Notes: generated from the letters alone by a model not told the origin. A stretch of DNA of 64,000 nucleotides from Arthrobacter sp. AFG7.2 (GCF_002892835.1 NZ_PJMB01000001.1:124001-188000), one strand, 5' to 3'; shown: positions 1 through 9,107, numbered from the stretch's first letter. Translations and numbers: made by a program.

Positions 1-1090
1 TTGCATAGACGCCGACAGAAAGCCGCGGCACGTCAACGCCCTCGGACACCATCCGGACAGCCACCATCCAGCGTTTCTCGCTGGCGGTGAACTCCTCGAT
101 CTTGCTCGATGCCTTCGCGTCATCGGACAGGATGACCGTGGGTGACTCCCCGGTAATCCTCTTGAGCTGCCCGGCGTAGGCCCGGGCATCCTCGTGGTCG
201 GTGGCAATCACCAGGCCGCCGGCGTCGGGAACTGTACGGCGCACCTCGCTCAGGCGCTTGTCCGCGCCGGCCAGCACAGCCGGAATCCATTCGCCCGCCG
301 GGTTCAGTGCGGTGCGCCATGCGTGGGACGTGATGTCCTTGGTCACGGCGGCTTCTCCCAGGGACGCGGCCATTTCCTCGCCGCCGCTGGTCCGCCAGCG
401 CATCTGTCCGGAATAGGCCATGAACATCACCGGACGGACCACGTGGTCCCGCAGCGCGTTGCCGTAACCGTAGGTGTAGTCAGCCTTGGAACGGCGAATG
501 CCGTCCCTGTCCTCGGCATACTCCACGAAGGGAATGGGGGAAGTGTCCGAACGAAACGGCGTACCCGTCAGGGAAAGCCGACGCACCGCGGGGTCAAAGG
601 CTTCACGCAGGCCGTCGCCCCAGGACAGCGCCTCGCCGCCGTGGTGGATCTCGTCCAGGATCACCAGGGTACGCGCAGCTTCGGTCTTCGCACGGTGAAG
701 CATCGGCTTGCTGGCCACCTGGGCATACGTGACGGCAACACCGATAAAGCCGCGGCCGTGCTGGCCGTCCGAGTTCTTGAAGTTGGGGTCGATGGCAATG
801 CCCACCTTGGCTGCCGCATCCGCCCACTGCCTTTTGAGGTGGTCCGTAGGCGCCACAATAGTCACCCTGTTGACCGCGCCTGAGTCAATGAGCGTGGATG
901 CCACCCGGAGGGCAAAGGTCGTCTTGCCGGCGCCGGGCGTAGCCACGGCAAGGAAGTCCCGGGGACTTGTCCTCAGGTAGAGGTCCAGGGCTTCCTGCTG
1001 CCAGGCGCGGAGTTTCGGGGCGGTTCCCCAGGCTGCGCGTTCCGGATAAGCCGGAGGCAGGGTGGGGCCGCCAAAAAGCGTCTCCGTCAC
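1..1090 (-). CDS. DEAD/DEAH-box (superfamily 2) helicase, C-terminus cut by window edge
   Basis: The first 363 residues of an ATP-dependent nucleic-acid helicase are visible; the rest lies beyond base 1. It begins with GTG. A Walker A motif (TPGAGKTT, about residues 51-58), a DEIH box (about 146-149) and an SLTGTPFR motif III-like segment (about 173-180) follow in the order expected of superfamily 2. The visible end (VSEGVDVPRLSVGVYA) resembles motif V of the second RecA domain. The start overlaps the stop of the upstream DUF3039 gene by one base (TAGTG), so the two are probably translated together. The substrate (RNA or DNA) cannot be told from this fragment. Confidence 0.88.
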   Translation of the reverse strand, partial: MTETLFGGPTLPPAYPERAAWGTAPKLRAWQQEALDLYLRTSPRDFLAVATPGAGKTTFALRVASTLIDSGAVNRVTIVAPTDHLKRQWADAAAKVGIAIDPNFKNSDGQHGRGFIGVAVTYAQVASKPMLHRAKTEAARTLVILDEIHHGGEALSWGDGLREAFDPAVRRLSLTGTPFRSDTSPIPFVEYAEDRDGIRRSKADYTYGYGNALRDHVVRPVMFMAYSGQMRWRTSGGEEMAASLGEAAVTKDITSHAWRTALNPAGEWIPAVLAGADKRLSEVRRTVPDAGGLVIATDHEDARAYAGQLKRITGESPTVILSDDAKASSKIEEFTASEKRWMVAVRMVSEGVDVPRLSVGVYA

Positions 1091-1422
1091 TATTTGTTGT
1101 TGCCCGAGTCCCCTCCGGGACCCTTGCCGCCGTCGTTCCCCGGGCGGAGGCCGTCATAAACCTCTTTGCACATGGGGCAGACCGGGAACTTCTGCGGATC
1201 CCGGCCCGGGGTCCAGACCTTGCCGCACAGGGCAATGACAGGGTCCCCGGTCAGGGCCGACTCCATGATCTTTTCCTTCCGCACATAGTGCGAAAAGCGC
1301 TCACGGTCGCCCGGCTCCACCTCCTGGCGCTGTTCCTCGCGCTCAATGGTGGCTGTGGACGTTCCAGCCCCGGAAAGCTCGCGCATCGGGTCGTTGTCGA
1401 GAGGGTCCGCAGTGCTAGTCAT
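1090..1422 (-). CDS. DUF3039 domain protein
   Basis: Encodes 110 residues matching the actinobacterial DUF3039 family, recognised by the GDRERFSHYVRKEKI segment and the C-terminal CGKVWTPGRDPQKFPVC block followed by PMC. The three cysteines could form part of a metal site, but no function is established. An ATG nine bases upstream (1431) is an alternative start; neither has a convincing ribosome binding site. The stop shares one base with the GTG start of the helicase, so the pair forms a coupled unit. Confidence 0.82.
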   Translation of the reverse strand: MTSTADPLDNDPMRELSGAGTSTATIEREEQRQEVEPGDRERFSHYVRKEKIMESALTGDPVIALCGKVWTPGRDPQKFPVCPMCKEVYDGLRPGNDGGKGPGGDSGNNK

Positions 1423-1550
1423 GCGAACCATCTTAGCTGTTCCGGCGGCCCGGCGTTCGACGCCAGCGCGCCTCCGCCGGCAGAAACAGCCCTTCCGCAA
1501 CGGCCGCCGCCGGGACCTTCCACCGGAAAACGTGCCCCGGTGCGCTGCCG

Positions 1551-2333
1551 CTAAATCCCCTGCCAGGCGGGCTTGTTGTCATAGGTGTGCCGGTAAAAAT
1601 CCGCTAGCTTCAGTGCTGATGCCGCGGCCTCATCGAGCAGGACCGTGGCGTGCGGATGGAACTGGAGGATCGACGCCGGGCAGATGGCGGAAACAGGACC
1701 CTCCACAAGGTCGCGGACTGCCTGGGCCTTTTGCGCCCCAGTCGCCACCAGCATGACGTGCCGCGCATCCATGATGGTCCCCAGCCCCTGGGTGAGGACA
1801 TGGTGCGGGACATCGGCGAGGCTGTCGAAGAAACGCGCGTTGTCCCGGCGGGTCTGTTCGATGAGGCTTTTGATCCGGGTCCTTGAGGTGAAGGAGGAGC
1901 CCGGTTCATTGAAGGCAATGTGCCCGTCCGTGCCTACGCCCAGGATCTGCAGGTCAACACCGCCGGCGGCGGCGATGGCTTCCTCGTAAGCACTGCAGGC
2001 AGCCGGGATATCAGCAGCGGAACCGTCCGGCCCATGCACGTTCTCCGGCCGGATGTTCACCCGGTTGGTGAATTCCCGGAGGACCACTTCGCGGTAGGAC
2101 TCGGGGTGCCCCGGAGGGAGGCCAACGTATTCGTCCAGTGCAAAGCCGGAGGCACGGCTGAAATCCAGGCCGTCCCGCTCATGCCTCAGGGCCAGCTCAT
2201 CGTAGACCGGCAGCGGGGACGAACCCGTAGCCAGTCCCAGGACGGCGTCAGGCTTGCGCCGAAGCAGCTCCCCGATGGCGTCAGCGGCAAGCTGTGCAAT
2301 CTGTTTGCTCCCGTTGAGGATCACAACCTCCAT
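1551..2333 (-). CDS. nagB: Glucosamine-6-phosphate deaminase
   Basis: 260 residues. NagB converts glucosamine 6-phosphate to fructose 6-phosphate and ammonia in the cytosol, feeding amino sugars into glycolysis. Family signatures are the N-terminal MEVVILNGSKQIAQLAAD, the phosphate-binding GLATGSSPLPVYDEL (about residues 33-47) and TDGHIAFNEPGSSF (about 135-148) with the catalytic region. The ATG at 2333 is chosen because GGAAGGA lies about six bases upstream and because the family begins here; the open frame extends further upstream without support. No other nag gene is in the window. Confidence 0.95.
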   Translation of the reverse strand: MEVVILNGSKQIAQLAADAIGELLRRKPDAVLGLATGSSPLPVYDELALRHERDGLDFSRASGFALDEYVGLPPGHPESYREVVLREFTNRVNIRPENVHGPDGSAADIPAACSAYEEAIAAAGGVDLQILGVGTDGHIAFNEPGSSFTSRTRIKSLIEQTRRDNARFFDSLADVPHHVLTQGLGTIMDARHVMLVATGAQKAQAVRDLVEGPVSAICPASILQFHPHATVLLDEAAASALKLADFYRHTYDNKPAWQGI

Positions 2334-2353
2334 GCTGTTCCTTCCACGAACTG

Positions 2354-3925
2354 TCAGCGGTTGACCGAGACCTGCGCCAGGAGCTCGGGTCCGCGGGCTT
2401 CCAGCCATTTTCCGCCGAGCCTCACGCCTGCTACAAACAGGCCCGTACCCAGGACTGTCCCGGTGGCGAGGTTGAGCCAGCCAAACAGGCTGTTGCCCGT
2501 CACGACCTGGGCGATGAGGAGCCCGACCTCGGGCAGGACCAGGAGCATCAGGACCAGCAGCCCTCCGAACTGTACGGCCAGGGTCTGTCCCACGTTGCCG
2601 GGCGGCTTCTTGAACGGGCTGTCGCCCGGCAGCGGAACGGCCACGGTGTAGCGGGCGGAGACAACCGAGGACAGCCCCAGCCCGGTGAACAGGATGCCCA
2701 GGCTCAGGCCCAGCTGGCCGGGCAGGCCCGCCCAGTCCCCCGTCAGGGCGGAGTAGCCCAGGGCGAACACCAGGACCACCGGCAGGGCGAAGGCAAGGCA
2801 GGCAAGGGCGCGGCCCAGCCGGTCCGCTACGCCCCGGACACCGGTGGCCAGATGAAGGGCAAAGGCAGTGTTGTCATAGGACACATCTGCGGAGATGGAC
2901 CAGGCCAGGATGAACGCGGACAGCGGCGCCAGGACACCCAGGCTGGTGAAGTCCCCGGTCTGGGCTCCCTGGAAGGCCAGCACGACGGGAAGCAGCGGGA
3001 TCACCACAAGTGAGCCCGAATACCTCGGATCCCGGAGCCAGTACGTGAGGCACCGTGCCATCACGGCGCCGGCAGGCGTTGCGGGCAACAGTGCCAGCAG
3101 GCCGAGCCTGCCGCCTTTCCGCTTCCCACTGCCGGCGTATGGAGGAGTTACCAGCGCCCGTTCCAGCAGGAGCTTCCAGGCCCAGGCAAGGGCGGCAAGC
3201 GTCGCGACCGAAATCAGCAGCTTCAGTGCCGCGGCACCCGTCTGGCCTGCCGCCACATCACCGGCAATAGACCACGGGGCGCCCAGCGGCGTCCAGGACA
3301 ACGTCCGGACAAAGCCGGGCAGTTGCCCGAAAGACACGGAGATGCCTTGGCCCAGTCCCGCCACAAGCGGCCCCAGCAGGACGAGCGGCACTATGAACGC
3401 GATGGCACTGATGTCCTTGAACCGGCGTGAGGCCGCCAGGCTTGCAGTTGCGGTGGTTACCACTTTGGCAAGAACCACGCAGGTCAGCACGCCCAGCACT
3501 GCTCCCACAAACGCGGCGAGGGCAGGAAGGACGCCCCGGGACCAGGTAACCACTGTGGACAAGGCAACCAGGGACGTTGCCACTCCGGGAATTCCGATCA
3601 GGCCGCCGAGGGCCAGGCCTGCCAGCATCTGCTTCATGGGAATCGCAAAGGTGGTGAACCGTGCAGGGTCCAGCGTCATGTCCGTGGCAGACGCAATCAG
3701 CGGAACAAGCCCCCAGCCAAGGATGGCGGCGGAACCCACCAGTACCACAACCGTTTGCGCAAGGTCGTCCGGCTGGCCGCGCAGCAGCACCAGTGCCGTC
3801 ACCAGCGTTGCCACCACGCCCACAGCGTAAAGCCCGGCGAAGGCCATGCCCACCAGTTGCCACGGGCTGCGCCGCAATCCGTTCCGCAGCAGGATCAGCT
3901 TGAGCCTTAGGAGGTGCGCAACCAT
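2354..3925 (-). CDS. ABC transporter permease (multi-span membrane protein)
   Basis: 523 residues, almost entirely hydrophobic, with roughly a dozen predicted membrane spans and short basic loops (for example RRFKDISA, GSGKRKGGR). It overlaps the end of the ATPase gene upstream by 19 bases and starts at MVAHLLRLKLILLRNG, so the two genes form one exporter. The open frame can be extended far upstream, but that extension is an out-of-frame reading of the ATPase gene. The substrate is unknown; proteins of this layout are usually annotated as ABC-2-like exporters in Actinobacteria. Confidence 0.85.
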   Translation of the reverse strand: MVAHLLRLKLILLRNGLRRSPWQLVGMAFAGLYAVGVVATLVTALVLLRGQPDDLAQTVVVLVGSAAILGWGLVPLIASATDMTLDPARFTTFAIPMKQMLAGLALGGLIGIPGVATSLVALSTVVTWSRGVLPALAAFVGAVLGVLTCVVLAKVVTTATASLAASRRFKDISAIAFIVPLVLLGPLVAGLGQGISVSFGQLPGFVRTLSWTPLGAPWSIAGDVAAGQTGAAALKLLISVATLAALAWAWKLLLERALVTPPYAGSGKRKGGRLGLLALLPATPAGAVMARCLTYWLRDPRYSGSLVVIPLLPVVLAFQGAQTGDFTSLGVLAPLSAFILAWSISADVSYDNTAFALHLATGVRGVADRLGRALACLAFALPVVLVFALGYSALTGDWAGLPGQLGLSLGILFTGLGLSSVVSARYTVAVPLPGDSPFKKPPGNVGQTLAVQFGGLLVLMLLVLPEVGLLIAQVVTGNSLFGWLNLATGTVLGTGLFVAGVRLGGKWLEARGPELLAQVSVNR

Positions 3926-4746
3926 TCCAGCCCTTCCGTGTGGCTCCGGCCGCCCACCAGCTGCACGAACCGGTCCTCGAGGGTTGCACCGGCGCGCACC
4001 TCGTCGACGGTTCCGGCGGCAAGCAGGCGGCCGCCGGCCACCACCGCCACGTGGTCGCACATCCGCTGCACCAGGTCCATGACGTGGCTGGAAACGATGA
4101 CGGTGCCGCCGGACCGGACATAGCCGTCGAGGATGGAGCGGATGTTGGCCGCAGAAACGGGGTCCACCGCCTCGAAAGGTTCGTCCAGGACCAACAGCCT
4201 GGGCGCGTGGATCAGCGCGGAGGCCAGCGCAATCTTCTTTGTCATGCCGGCCGAGTAGTCCACCACCAGTGTGCCGGCGTCGTCCTGGAGATCCATGGCG
4301 ATAAGGAGGTCGGCAACCCGGGCGGCGACAACGGCTTTGTCCATCCCGCGCAGCAGCCCGGCGTAGGTGATCAGCTGCTCGCCGGTCAGCCGGTCGAACA
4401 GGCGCACCCCGTCCGGAAGGATGCCCATCAGCCTTTTGGCTTCGAGCGGGCGCTGCCACACGTCCACGCCGTGCACCGCGGCTGTTCCGAAGTCCGGACG
4501 CTGGAGGCCGGTTGCCATGGAAAGGGTGGTGGTCTTGCCGGCGCCGTTGGGACCAACAATGCCGTAGAAGGATCCGGCAGGGACGTCCAGGCTGATGCCG
4601 TCGACGGCGATCTTCCCGCCGAAGCGCTTGGCCAGCCCGCGGATGGACAGGGCGGGCACGGCCGGAGCGGAGTGGGGTTGCCCCACTGCGCCGGAGTGCA
4701 GCACAGGGTCGGGTTGCAGCACAGGGTCGGGTTGCGGAGCAGTCAT
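3907..4746 (-). CDS. ABC transporter ATP-binding protein
   Basis: 279 residues of an ABC-type ATPase. It shows Walker A GPNGAGKTT, a signature-like YSAGMTKKIALASAL in place of LSGGQ, and Walker B LLVLDEPFEAVDP followed by an H-loop SSHVMD. The CcmA/NatA-like layout fits a drug, lipid or peptide exporter working with the permease downstream. The N-terminus carries an in-frame duplication (QPDPVL twice) from an 18-base tandem repeat ahead of the folded domain, so part of the first 30 residues is probably disordered. Confidence 0.93.
   Translation of the reverse strand: MTAPQPDPVLQPDPVLHSGAVGQPHSAPAVPALSIRGLAKRFGGKIAVDGISLDVPAGSFYGIVGPNGAGKTTTLSMATGLQRPDFGTAAVHGVDVWQRPLEAKRLMGILPDGVRLFDRLTGEQLITYAGLLRGMDKAVVAARVADLLIAMDLQDDAGTLVVDYSAGMTKKIALASALIHAPRLLVLDEPFEAVDPVSAANIRSILDGYVRSGGTVIVSSHVMDLVQRMCDHVAVVAGGRLLAAGTVDEVRAGATLEDRFVQLVGGRSHTEGLEWLRTS
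4698..4733 (-). repeat. 18-base tandem repeat inside the ABC ATPase N-terminus
   Basis: Two exact adjacent copies of an 18-base unit (4698-4715 and 4716-4733; unit GCAGCACAGGGTCGGGTT on the + strand). Being a multiple of three it keeps the frame and duplicates six residues (QPDPVL). It is likely to vary in copy number between related strains by slippage. Confidence 0.9.
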
Positions 4747-4823
4747 GAAGCCAGACTAGCCCTCCGGTCCCCGCCCCGGGGTCCTCCCGGAGGAGTAGTG
4801 AAATAGGCGTAGGGGCGGCCGTC

Positions 4824-5159
4824 CTAACGGACCTTGCGGATACGGATCGGCCCCCTGGCAGCGGTCGGGTCCACCACCGATCCACCCTGGGTGACCTGGA
4901 CCTCCCCGGCTTCGACCAGCCGCCCGGCAGCCCTGCGTGCAGGCTCCATCAGGTCCCGCCAGTTCTCGCCGCCCACAGCACGGGCCGCCTCGGACGGGCA
5001 GATGGTGGAGGTGGCGGCCCTGGCCGCCAGGAGTTCCAGGATGACAGCTTCCAACTGCCGGCCAATCCTGTCAGCGGGGATTGGTCCGTCAGCGGGCCTT
5101 GCCGTCTTGTCACCGGCCGCGGCCTTTCCACTGTTGCTGCCGGCCATCCGCTGTCCCAT
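4824..5159 (-). CDS. DUF3253 domain protein
   Basis: 111 residues. The C-terminal 75 residues (QLEAVILELLAARAATSTIC to GGSVVDPTAARGPIRIRK) match the DUF3253 family, a small domain with helix-rich, winged-helix-like spacing and no assigned function. The ATG at 5159 is preferred because it overlaps the stop of the upstream oxidoreductase by one base (TGATG); ATG 5147 is the alternative. It is the last gene of a three-gene coupled run. Confidence 0.83.
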   Translation of the reverse strand: MGQRMAGSNSGKAAAGDKTARPADGPIPADRIGRQLEAVILELLAARAATSTICPSEAARAVGGENWRDLMEPARRAAGRLVEAGEVQVTQGGSVVDPTAARGPIRIRKVR

Positions 5160-6256
5160 CAGAAGGATCGCCGGGGGACTGCACGCTCGTATTGCGGCGG
5201 CCACGCCATGTCATGACCCAGCTCGAAGGCGGCACGCAGCCACCAGTGCGGGTCCCGCAGCGCTGCCCTCGCAATGAGGACACCGTCCGCTTGCCCGGTG
5301 GCAACGGCGTGCTCAGCCTGCCCCGCCGAGGTCAGCAAACCGACCGTCCCCGTGGCCACGCCGGCTTCTTTCCGGATGGCGGCGGAAAAACCGGTCTGGT
5401 ACCCAGGGCCGGCCTTGATCTGCTGATGGGCAACTGCTCCCCCGCTGGACACGTCAATGAGATCCACACCGTGGCCGGCTGCCTCCCGTGCCAGGTGTAC
5501 GGAGGCGGCCAGGTCCACGCCGCCTTCTGCCCAGTCGCTGGCCGAGATCCTGAGGAGCAGCGGCATGGACTCCGGAATGACAGCGCGCACGGCGTCAACC
5601 ACTGCCAGCGTCAGCCGGTTCCGTCCCGTTTCGTCGCCGCCCCAGGAATCGGTCCGCATATTGATCAGGGGGCTTTGGAACTGGTGCAGCAGGTAACCGT
5701 GGGCACCGTGGATTTCGATCGTGTCGAAGCCGGCGTCCACGGCCCGCCCGGCGGCGGCAGCGAAGTCGCCAATTACACCGTTGATCTGATCTTCGGTCAT
5801 CTCAACGGGTACGGCGTACCCGTCGAAGGCCACCGGTGACGGACCGACGGTGGTCCATCCGCCGTCGGACTCCGGCGCACTGCCGCTCCTGCCGGAAAAA
5901 GGCCAGTAGGTGGAAGCCTTCCTGCCTGCATGGGCGAGCTGGACGCCGATTTTGGCTCCCGCCGCGCCGTGACGGTGCACGAAGGAAACGACGCGCTCCC
6001 AGGCCTCCGCCTGCTCATCGTTGTAGAGGCCGGCATCGCGGGGACTGATCCTGCCCCCGGCGTTGACCGCGGCAGCCTCAGTGAGGATCAGCGCGGCGCC
6101 GCCCACTGCGAAAGATCCCAGGTGCATCAGGTGCCAGTCGTTGGGGACTCCCGGGGCGTCGTCGGGATCGCAGCTGTACTGGCACATCGGCGACACCCAG
6201 CCGCGGTGCTGGAGCTCCAGCGAGCGGAGCTGCAGCGGCTGGAACAGCGCCGGCAC
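5159..6256 (-). CDS. NADH:flavin oxidoreductase, old yellow enzyme family (YqjM-like)
   Basis: 365 residues of an FMN-dependent TIM-barrel ene-reductase. The N-terminal SPMCQYS with Cys25 is the hallmark of the YqjM subclass, and HGAHGYLLHQF provides the paired histidines that bind the substrate. A region after it (SPLINMRTDSWGG) matches the usual SP-x-x-N-x-RTD-x-x-GG barrel motif. Start is GTG at 6256, sharing one base with the stop of the upstream gene (TAGTG). The physiological substrate, probably an alpha,beta-unsaturated carbonyl, is not indicated. Confidence 0.93.
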   Translation of the reverse strand: MPALFQPLQLRSLELQHRGWVSPMCQYSCDPDDAPGVPNDWHLMHLGSFAVGGAALILTEAAAVNAGGRISPRDAGLYNDEQAEAWERVVSFVHRHGAAGAKIGVQLAHAGRKASTYWPFSGRSGSAPESDGGWTTVGPSPVAFDGYAVPVEMTEDQINGVIGDFAAAAGRAVDAGFDTIEIHGAHGYLLHQFQSPLINMRTDSWGGDETGRNRLTLAVVDAVRAVIPESMPLLLRISASDWAEGGVDLAASVHLAREAAGHGVDLIDVSSGGAVAHQQIKAGPGYQTGFSAAIRKEAGVATGTVGLLTSAGQAEHAVATGQADGVLIARAALRDPHWWLRAAFELGHDMAWPPQYERAVPRRSF

Positions 6257-7236
6257 TAGAAGAGCACCCTCGCGAGCGCCTGGCGGGCCTTGCCTACGCG
6301 CTCGTCCGCGGCGCCCACCACATCGAACAGCTCCAGCAGTCGGACTCGGGCAGTCTCACGCTCCGGCCCGAAGTTCCTGCCGATAAAGGACACCACGCGG
6401 CTGAGCGCATCTTCCACATGGCCGCCTGCCACATCGAGGTCCGCCACACCCAGCTGTGCGTCAAGGTTGTCGGGCTCGTTGGCCGCCAGGGTCCGGAGGG
6501 CGTCGCTGTCCTGGGCGGAAAGCGGCTGCAGCCTGGCCATCAGCTCCACCTGGGCCAGGCCTGCCTTTGCCTCATGGTCCGCCGGCATTTCAGTCAGCGC
6601 CTGGCGGTAGGCGGCAGCTGCTGCCGCGTAGTCCCCCGCCTCGATGGCGTCATACGCTGCCTGGTGCAGCGGCGGCAGCGGCGCCGGGGCGTCCTCATCG
6701 GCGGCGCCCGCGCCCAGGCTTCCGGTCACACCGTTCGCTGCTGCCACTTTCAGCAGTTCGTCAAGGAGGGCGCGGACCTGCTGCTCATCGGCGCCGCCTT
6801 GGAAGAGCGGCACCGGCTGGCCTTTCAGGACGGCCACGGCGGTGGGAACGGCCTGGACCTGGAAGGCCTGGGCCAGTTGCGGGAAGGCTTCAATGTCTGC
6901 GGCGCCGAGGACCAGCCGGCCGGCGTAGCCTGCCACCACCCGCTCCAGCACCTCCAGCATGTTTGCGGACTCCGGTGAATAGGAGGCCCACAGGGCGAAC
7001 ACCACCGGCACCTGCGCCGAAAGCTCCACCAGCTGCTGGAAGTTGCCCTCCGTGACGTTGACACTCAGTTCGGGGGCACCGGCCTGCGCTCCTGCCTGAG
7101 CGCCCTCCTGCGGTGGTGTTCCACTTCCGGCAGGCGGGGCCGGGCGCTGCTTGAGAGCGGAAAGGTCGACGGCGCCGCGCAGGTTAAGCAGGTTGGCAGC
7201 GGCAGGAGGGACTGGGCGGGAAGCTGGCGAACTCAT
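6256..7236 (-). CDS. Thioredoxin-like TPR protein (YbbN/CnoX-like) lacking CxxC
   Basis: 326 residues. A thioredoxin-fold domain (about 60-170) is followed by helical TPR-like repeats (AAYDAIEAGDYAAAAAAYRQAL and later). This is the layout of YbbN/CnoX co-chaperones. The redox centre is lost: the usual WCxxC position reads WASYSPES, so oxidoreductase activity is unlikely. The ATG at 7236 is chosen over an in-frame GTG at 7254, neither with a strong ribosome binding site. It leads the three-gene run with the ene-reductase and DUF3253, all joined by single-base overlaps. Confidence 0.85.
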   Translation of the reverse strand: MSSPASRPVPPAAANLLNLRGAVDLSALKQRPAPPAGSGTPPQEGAQAGAQAGAPELSVNVTEGNFQQLVELSAQVPVVFALWASYSPESANMLEVLERVVAGYAGRLVLGAADIEAFPQLAQAFQVQAVPTAVAVLKGQPVPLFQGGADEQQVRALLDELLKVAAANGVTGSLGAGAADEDAPAPLPPLHQAAYDAIEAGDYAAAAAAYRQALTEMPADHEAKAGLAQVELMARLQPLSAQDSDALRTLAANEPDNLDAQLGVADLDVAGGHVEDALSRVVSFIGRNFGPERETARVRLLELFDVVGAADERVGKARQALARVLF

Positions 7237-7289
7237 GCTTTCCACTCTAGCCACTCCGGCCGCTGCCGGGGCTACTGCCGGAACCGGGG

Positions 7290-9023
7290 TTACTTGAAGC
7301 TGGCCCCTGTCAGGCCGCGGGTTGCGGCGACAAGCCTCATCGGGTCAGTCGATCCCGCCGGCGGGATGTAAACGCCCACTGACTCGGCAAAGCTCAGGAC
7401 CATGCCCGTGGTGGTTTCCTTGCCGCCTGCCAGTGCAGCTGCATCGTCACCGATGGTGAGCTTGTCACCCGCGGCCTTCGGCGTGCCCTCGAAGCCGAAG
7501 TTGATCCGGCCCAGTACCAGCGCACCGCCATCGGCCGTCCGGAAAACAACGGTGCTTTCCGGGACCACCTTGTGCGTGAAGGAGAAGTTGCCGTTTTCGC
7601 CGGCCTTCACCACTTCAGCCTGGTAGGACAGGGTGTCGGCGATGTACGGCGAGGATTCCCCTTCAACCAGCTTGTCCTTGAAGGCCGAGTCCGGGGTGGT
7701 GAGGCGGTCGGCAAGGCCGGACAGGGCTTCTTCACCGCTGTAGAGCAGGCCTGTCTTGTCGCCTGCAGCCAGTGTCTCGGTACCGTCCCGGCTGATGGTG
7801 GGGAACGTGGTTCCCGGCTGGAGCGGGTTGGTTTCCACCAGCTTGTAGTTCTCCCGCGGAGAGGACTGGACGAGTGTCAGGAGTTGCGGCACCACATTGC
7901 CCTCACCCTGGGTCACGGCCATGACCGACCTCGGCCACTCAGGGTCGCTGGTCACCACAGTGGTGAGGAGTTTGGTGGAACGGACCGGCATGCGCGCCTC
8001 GTAGGAACCAACCTGAGAGCGGATCTTGTAATTCTGGGTGCGGACTTCCAGTTCAGTCCCGCCCACCCGGTCGGAGAGTTTTGCGGCGTCCTTGGCTGCA
8101 TCGCCCGCGTCCACGGCGCTCGACACCTGTTCCAGGATCCGGCGGAACTGTGCATCCAGCAGGACGGGCGAAGCGGACGGCTTCTGGGCGGCAGGCGATG
8201 CGGAAGATGACGGGGCCGGGGAAGTCCCGGGCGCAGGAGAAGTCGCATTCGCAGCCGCACCGGTTCCGGCTACGACGGCTGCAGCAACCACACCTGCGGC
8301 TGCCATGGATACCCGCGACGACTGCCGTGCTTCACTGCGGACGCGGGCGCGCTGGGCAAAACCGCTGCCTTCGCCATTGCCTTCACCGTTGCGCTTGCGG
8401 GCAGAGAGCAGGGCAAGTGCGATGCCGGCCAGGATCAGGATCGAACCCAGGACCATCAACGGGATGGCCCAGGGGGTGGAGGTGTCGTTGGGGAAGGTCA
8501 TGGAGATGGAAGCCGGGGCGGGCTGGGTGCCATCGGACGCCAGCAGGAGGGTCCAGTCGCCGTCAGCCGGCGGGGTCCATGAGTATTCGAGCTCGCCGCT
8601 GGCGTTCTCCGTGGAAACCCAGAGGTCGGAGCCCGCGGGGTTGGGTGCGGTGGCTTCGCCGTCGGCGTGCTCAACCTGAAGCGACTTTTCGTCCTCGGAA
8701 ACCCCGGTGATGGTGTTGTGGGCTGCCTGGCCGATCCATGCATCCACATCGCCCGGACGGCCTGCTGCCAGCAGGAAGTTTCCGTCACCCTCGATGTTGA
8801 TGGTGACGGACCCGCCGTGAAGGGTGCGCAGGTCCTGGTCAAATACGGTCAGCGGCGCAGCGGCAGCATCGGCCGGAGCGGAGGCAGTAAAGGTCTCGGA
8901 GGGAGCCCAGATGGTCCTCTGGCCGATACCTGCCAAAAGTGTCAGGAGGCCGAGCAGCACAAGTGCGACTGCAGTCTTTAAACGCAAGGGAACACCTATC
9001 ATCAGCGGGGGTTTACCCTTCAT
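7290..9023 (-). CDS. Unrecognised envelope protein with three membrane segments
   Basis: About 577 residues; I do not recognise a family with confidence. It reads as: membrane segment near residues 15-35 (TAVALVLLGLLTLLAGIG); an extracytoplasmic domain of about 150 residues ending in a tryptophan-rich beta-like stretch; a second membrane segment (IPLMVLGSILILAGIALALL); a basic Gly/Glu/Arg loop; a third hydrophobic segment (MAAAGVVAAAVVAGTGAAA); a Ser/Pro/Ala linker; and a large extracytoplasmic C-terminal domain. Start is uncertain: ATG 9023 or ATG 9002 in the same frame. The ORF can run further upstream without support. It is divergent from the AI-2E transporter gene. Confidence 0.7.
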   Translation of the reverse strand: MKGKPPLMIGVPLRLKTAVALVLLGLLTLLAGIGQRTIWAPSETFTASAPADAAAAPLTVFDQDLRTLHGGSVTINIEGDGNFLLAAGRPGDVDAWIGQAAHNTITGVSEDEKSLQVEHADGEATAPNPAGSDLWVSTENASGELEYSWTPPADGDWTLLLASDGTQPAPASISMTFPNDTSTPWAIPLMVLGSILILAGIALALLSARKRNGEGNGEGSGFAQRARVRSEARQSSRVSMAAAGVVAAAVVAGTGAAANATSPAPGTSPAPSSSASPAAQKPSASPVLLDAQFRRILEQVSSAVDAGDAAKDAAKLSDRVGGTELEVRTQNYKIRSQVGSYEARMPVRSTKLLTTVVTSDPEWPRSVMAVTQGEGNVVPQLLTLVQSSPRENYKLVETNPLQPGTTFPTISRDGTETLAAGDKTGLLYSGEEALSGLADRLTTPDSAFKDKLVEGESSPYIADTLSYQAEVVKAGENGNFSFTHKVVPESTVVFRTADGGALVLGRINFGFEGTPKAAGDKLTIGDDAAALAGGKETTTGMVLSFAESVGVYIPPAGSTDPMRLVAATRGLTGASFK

Positions 9024-9107
9024 GGTATCCGTTTTGTCATCGGGAGCCCGGCCCGGGGCTTTCCTGCGGACCTCCCGCGGACCACTGACCTGCCCCTTCA
9101 TCTGCTG

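Noticed and set aside
2354-4885. An 843-codon open frame on the minus strand covering both ABC genes
   Set aside because: Its first part is an out-of-frame reading of the ATPase gene. Only the part from 3925 is the permease.
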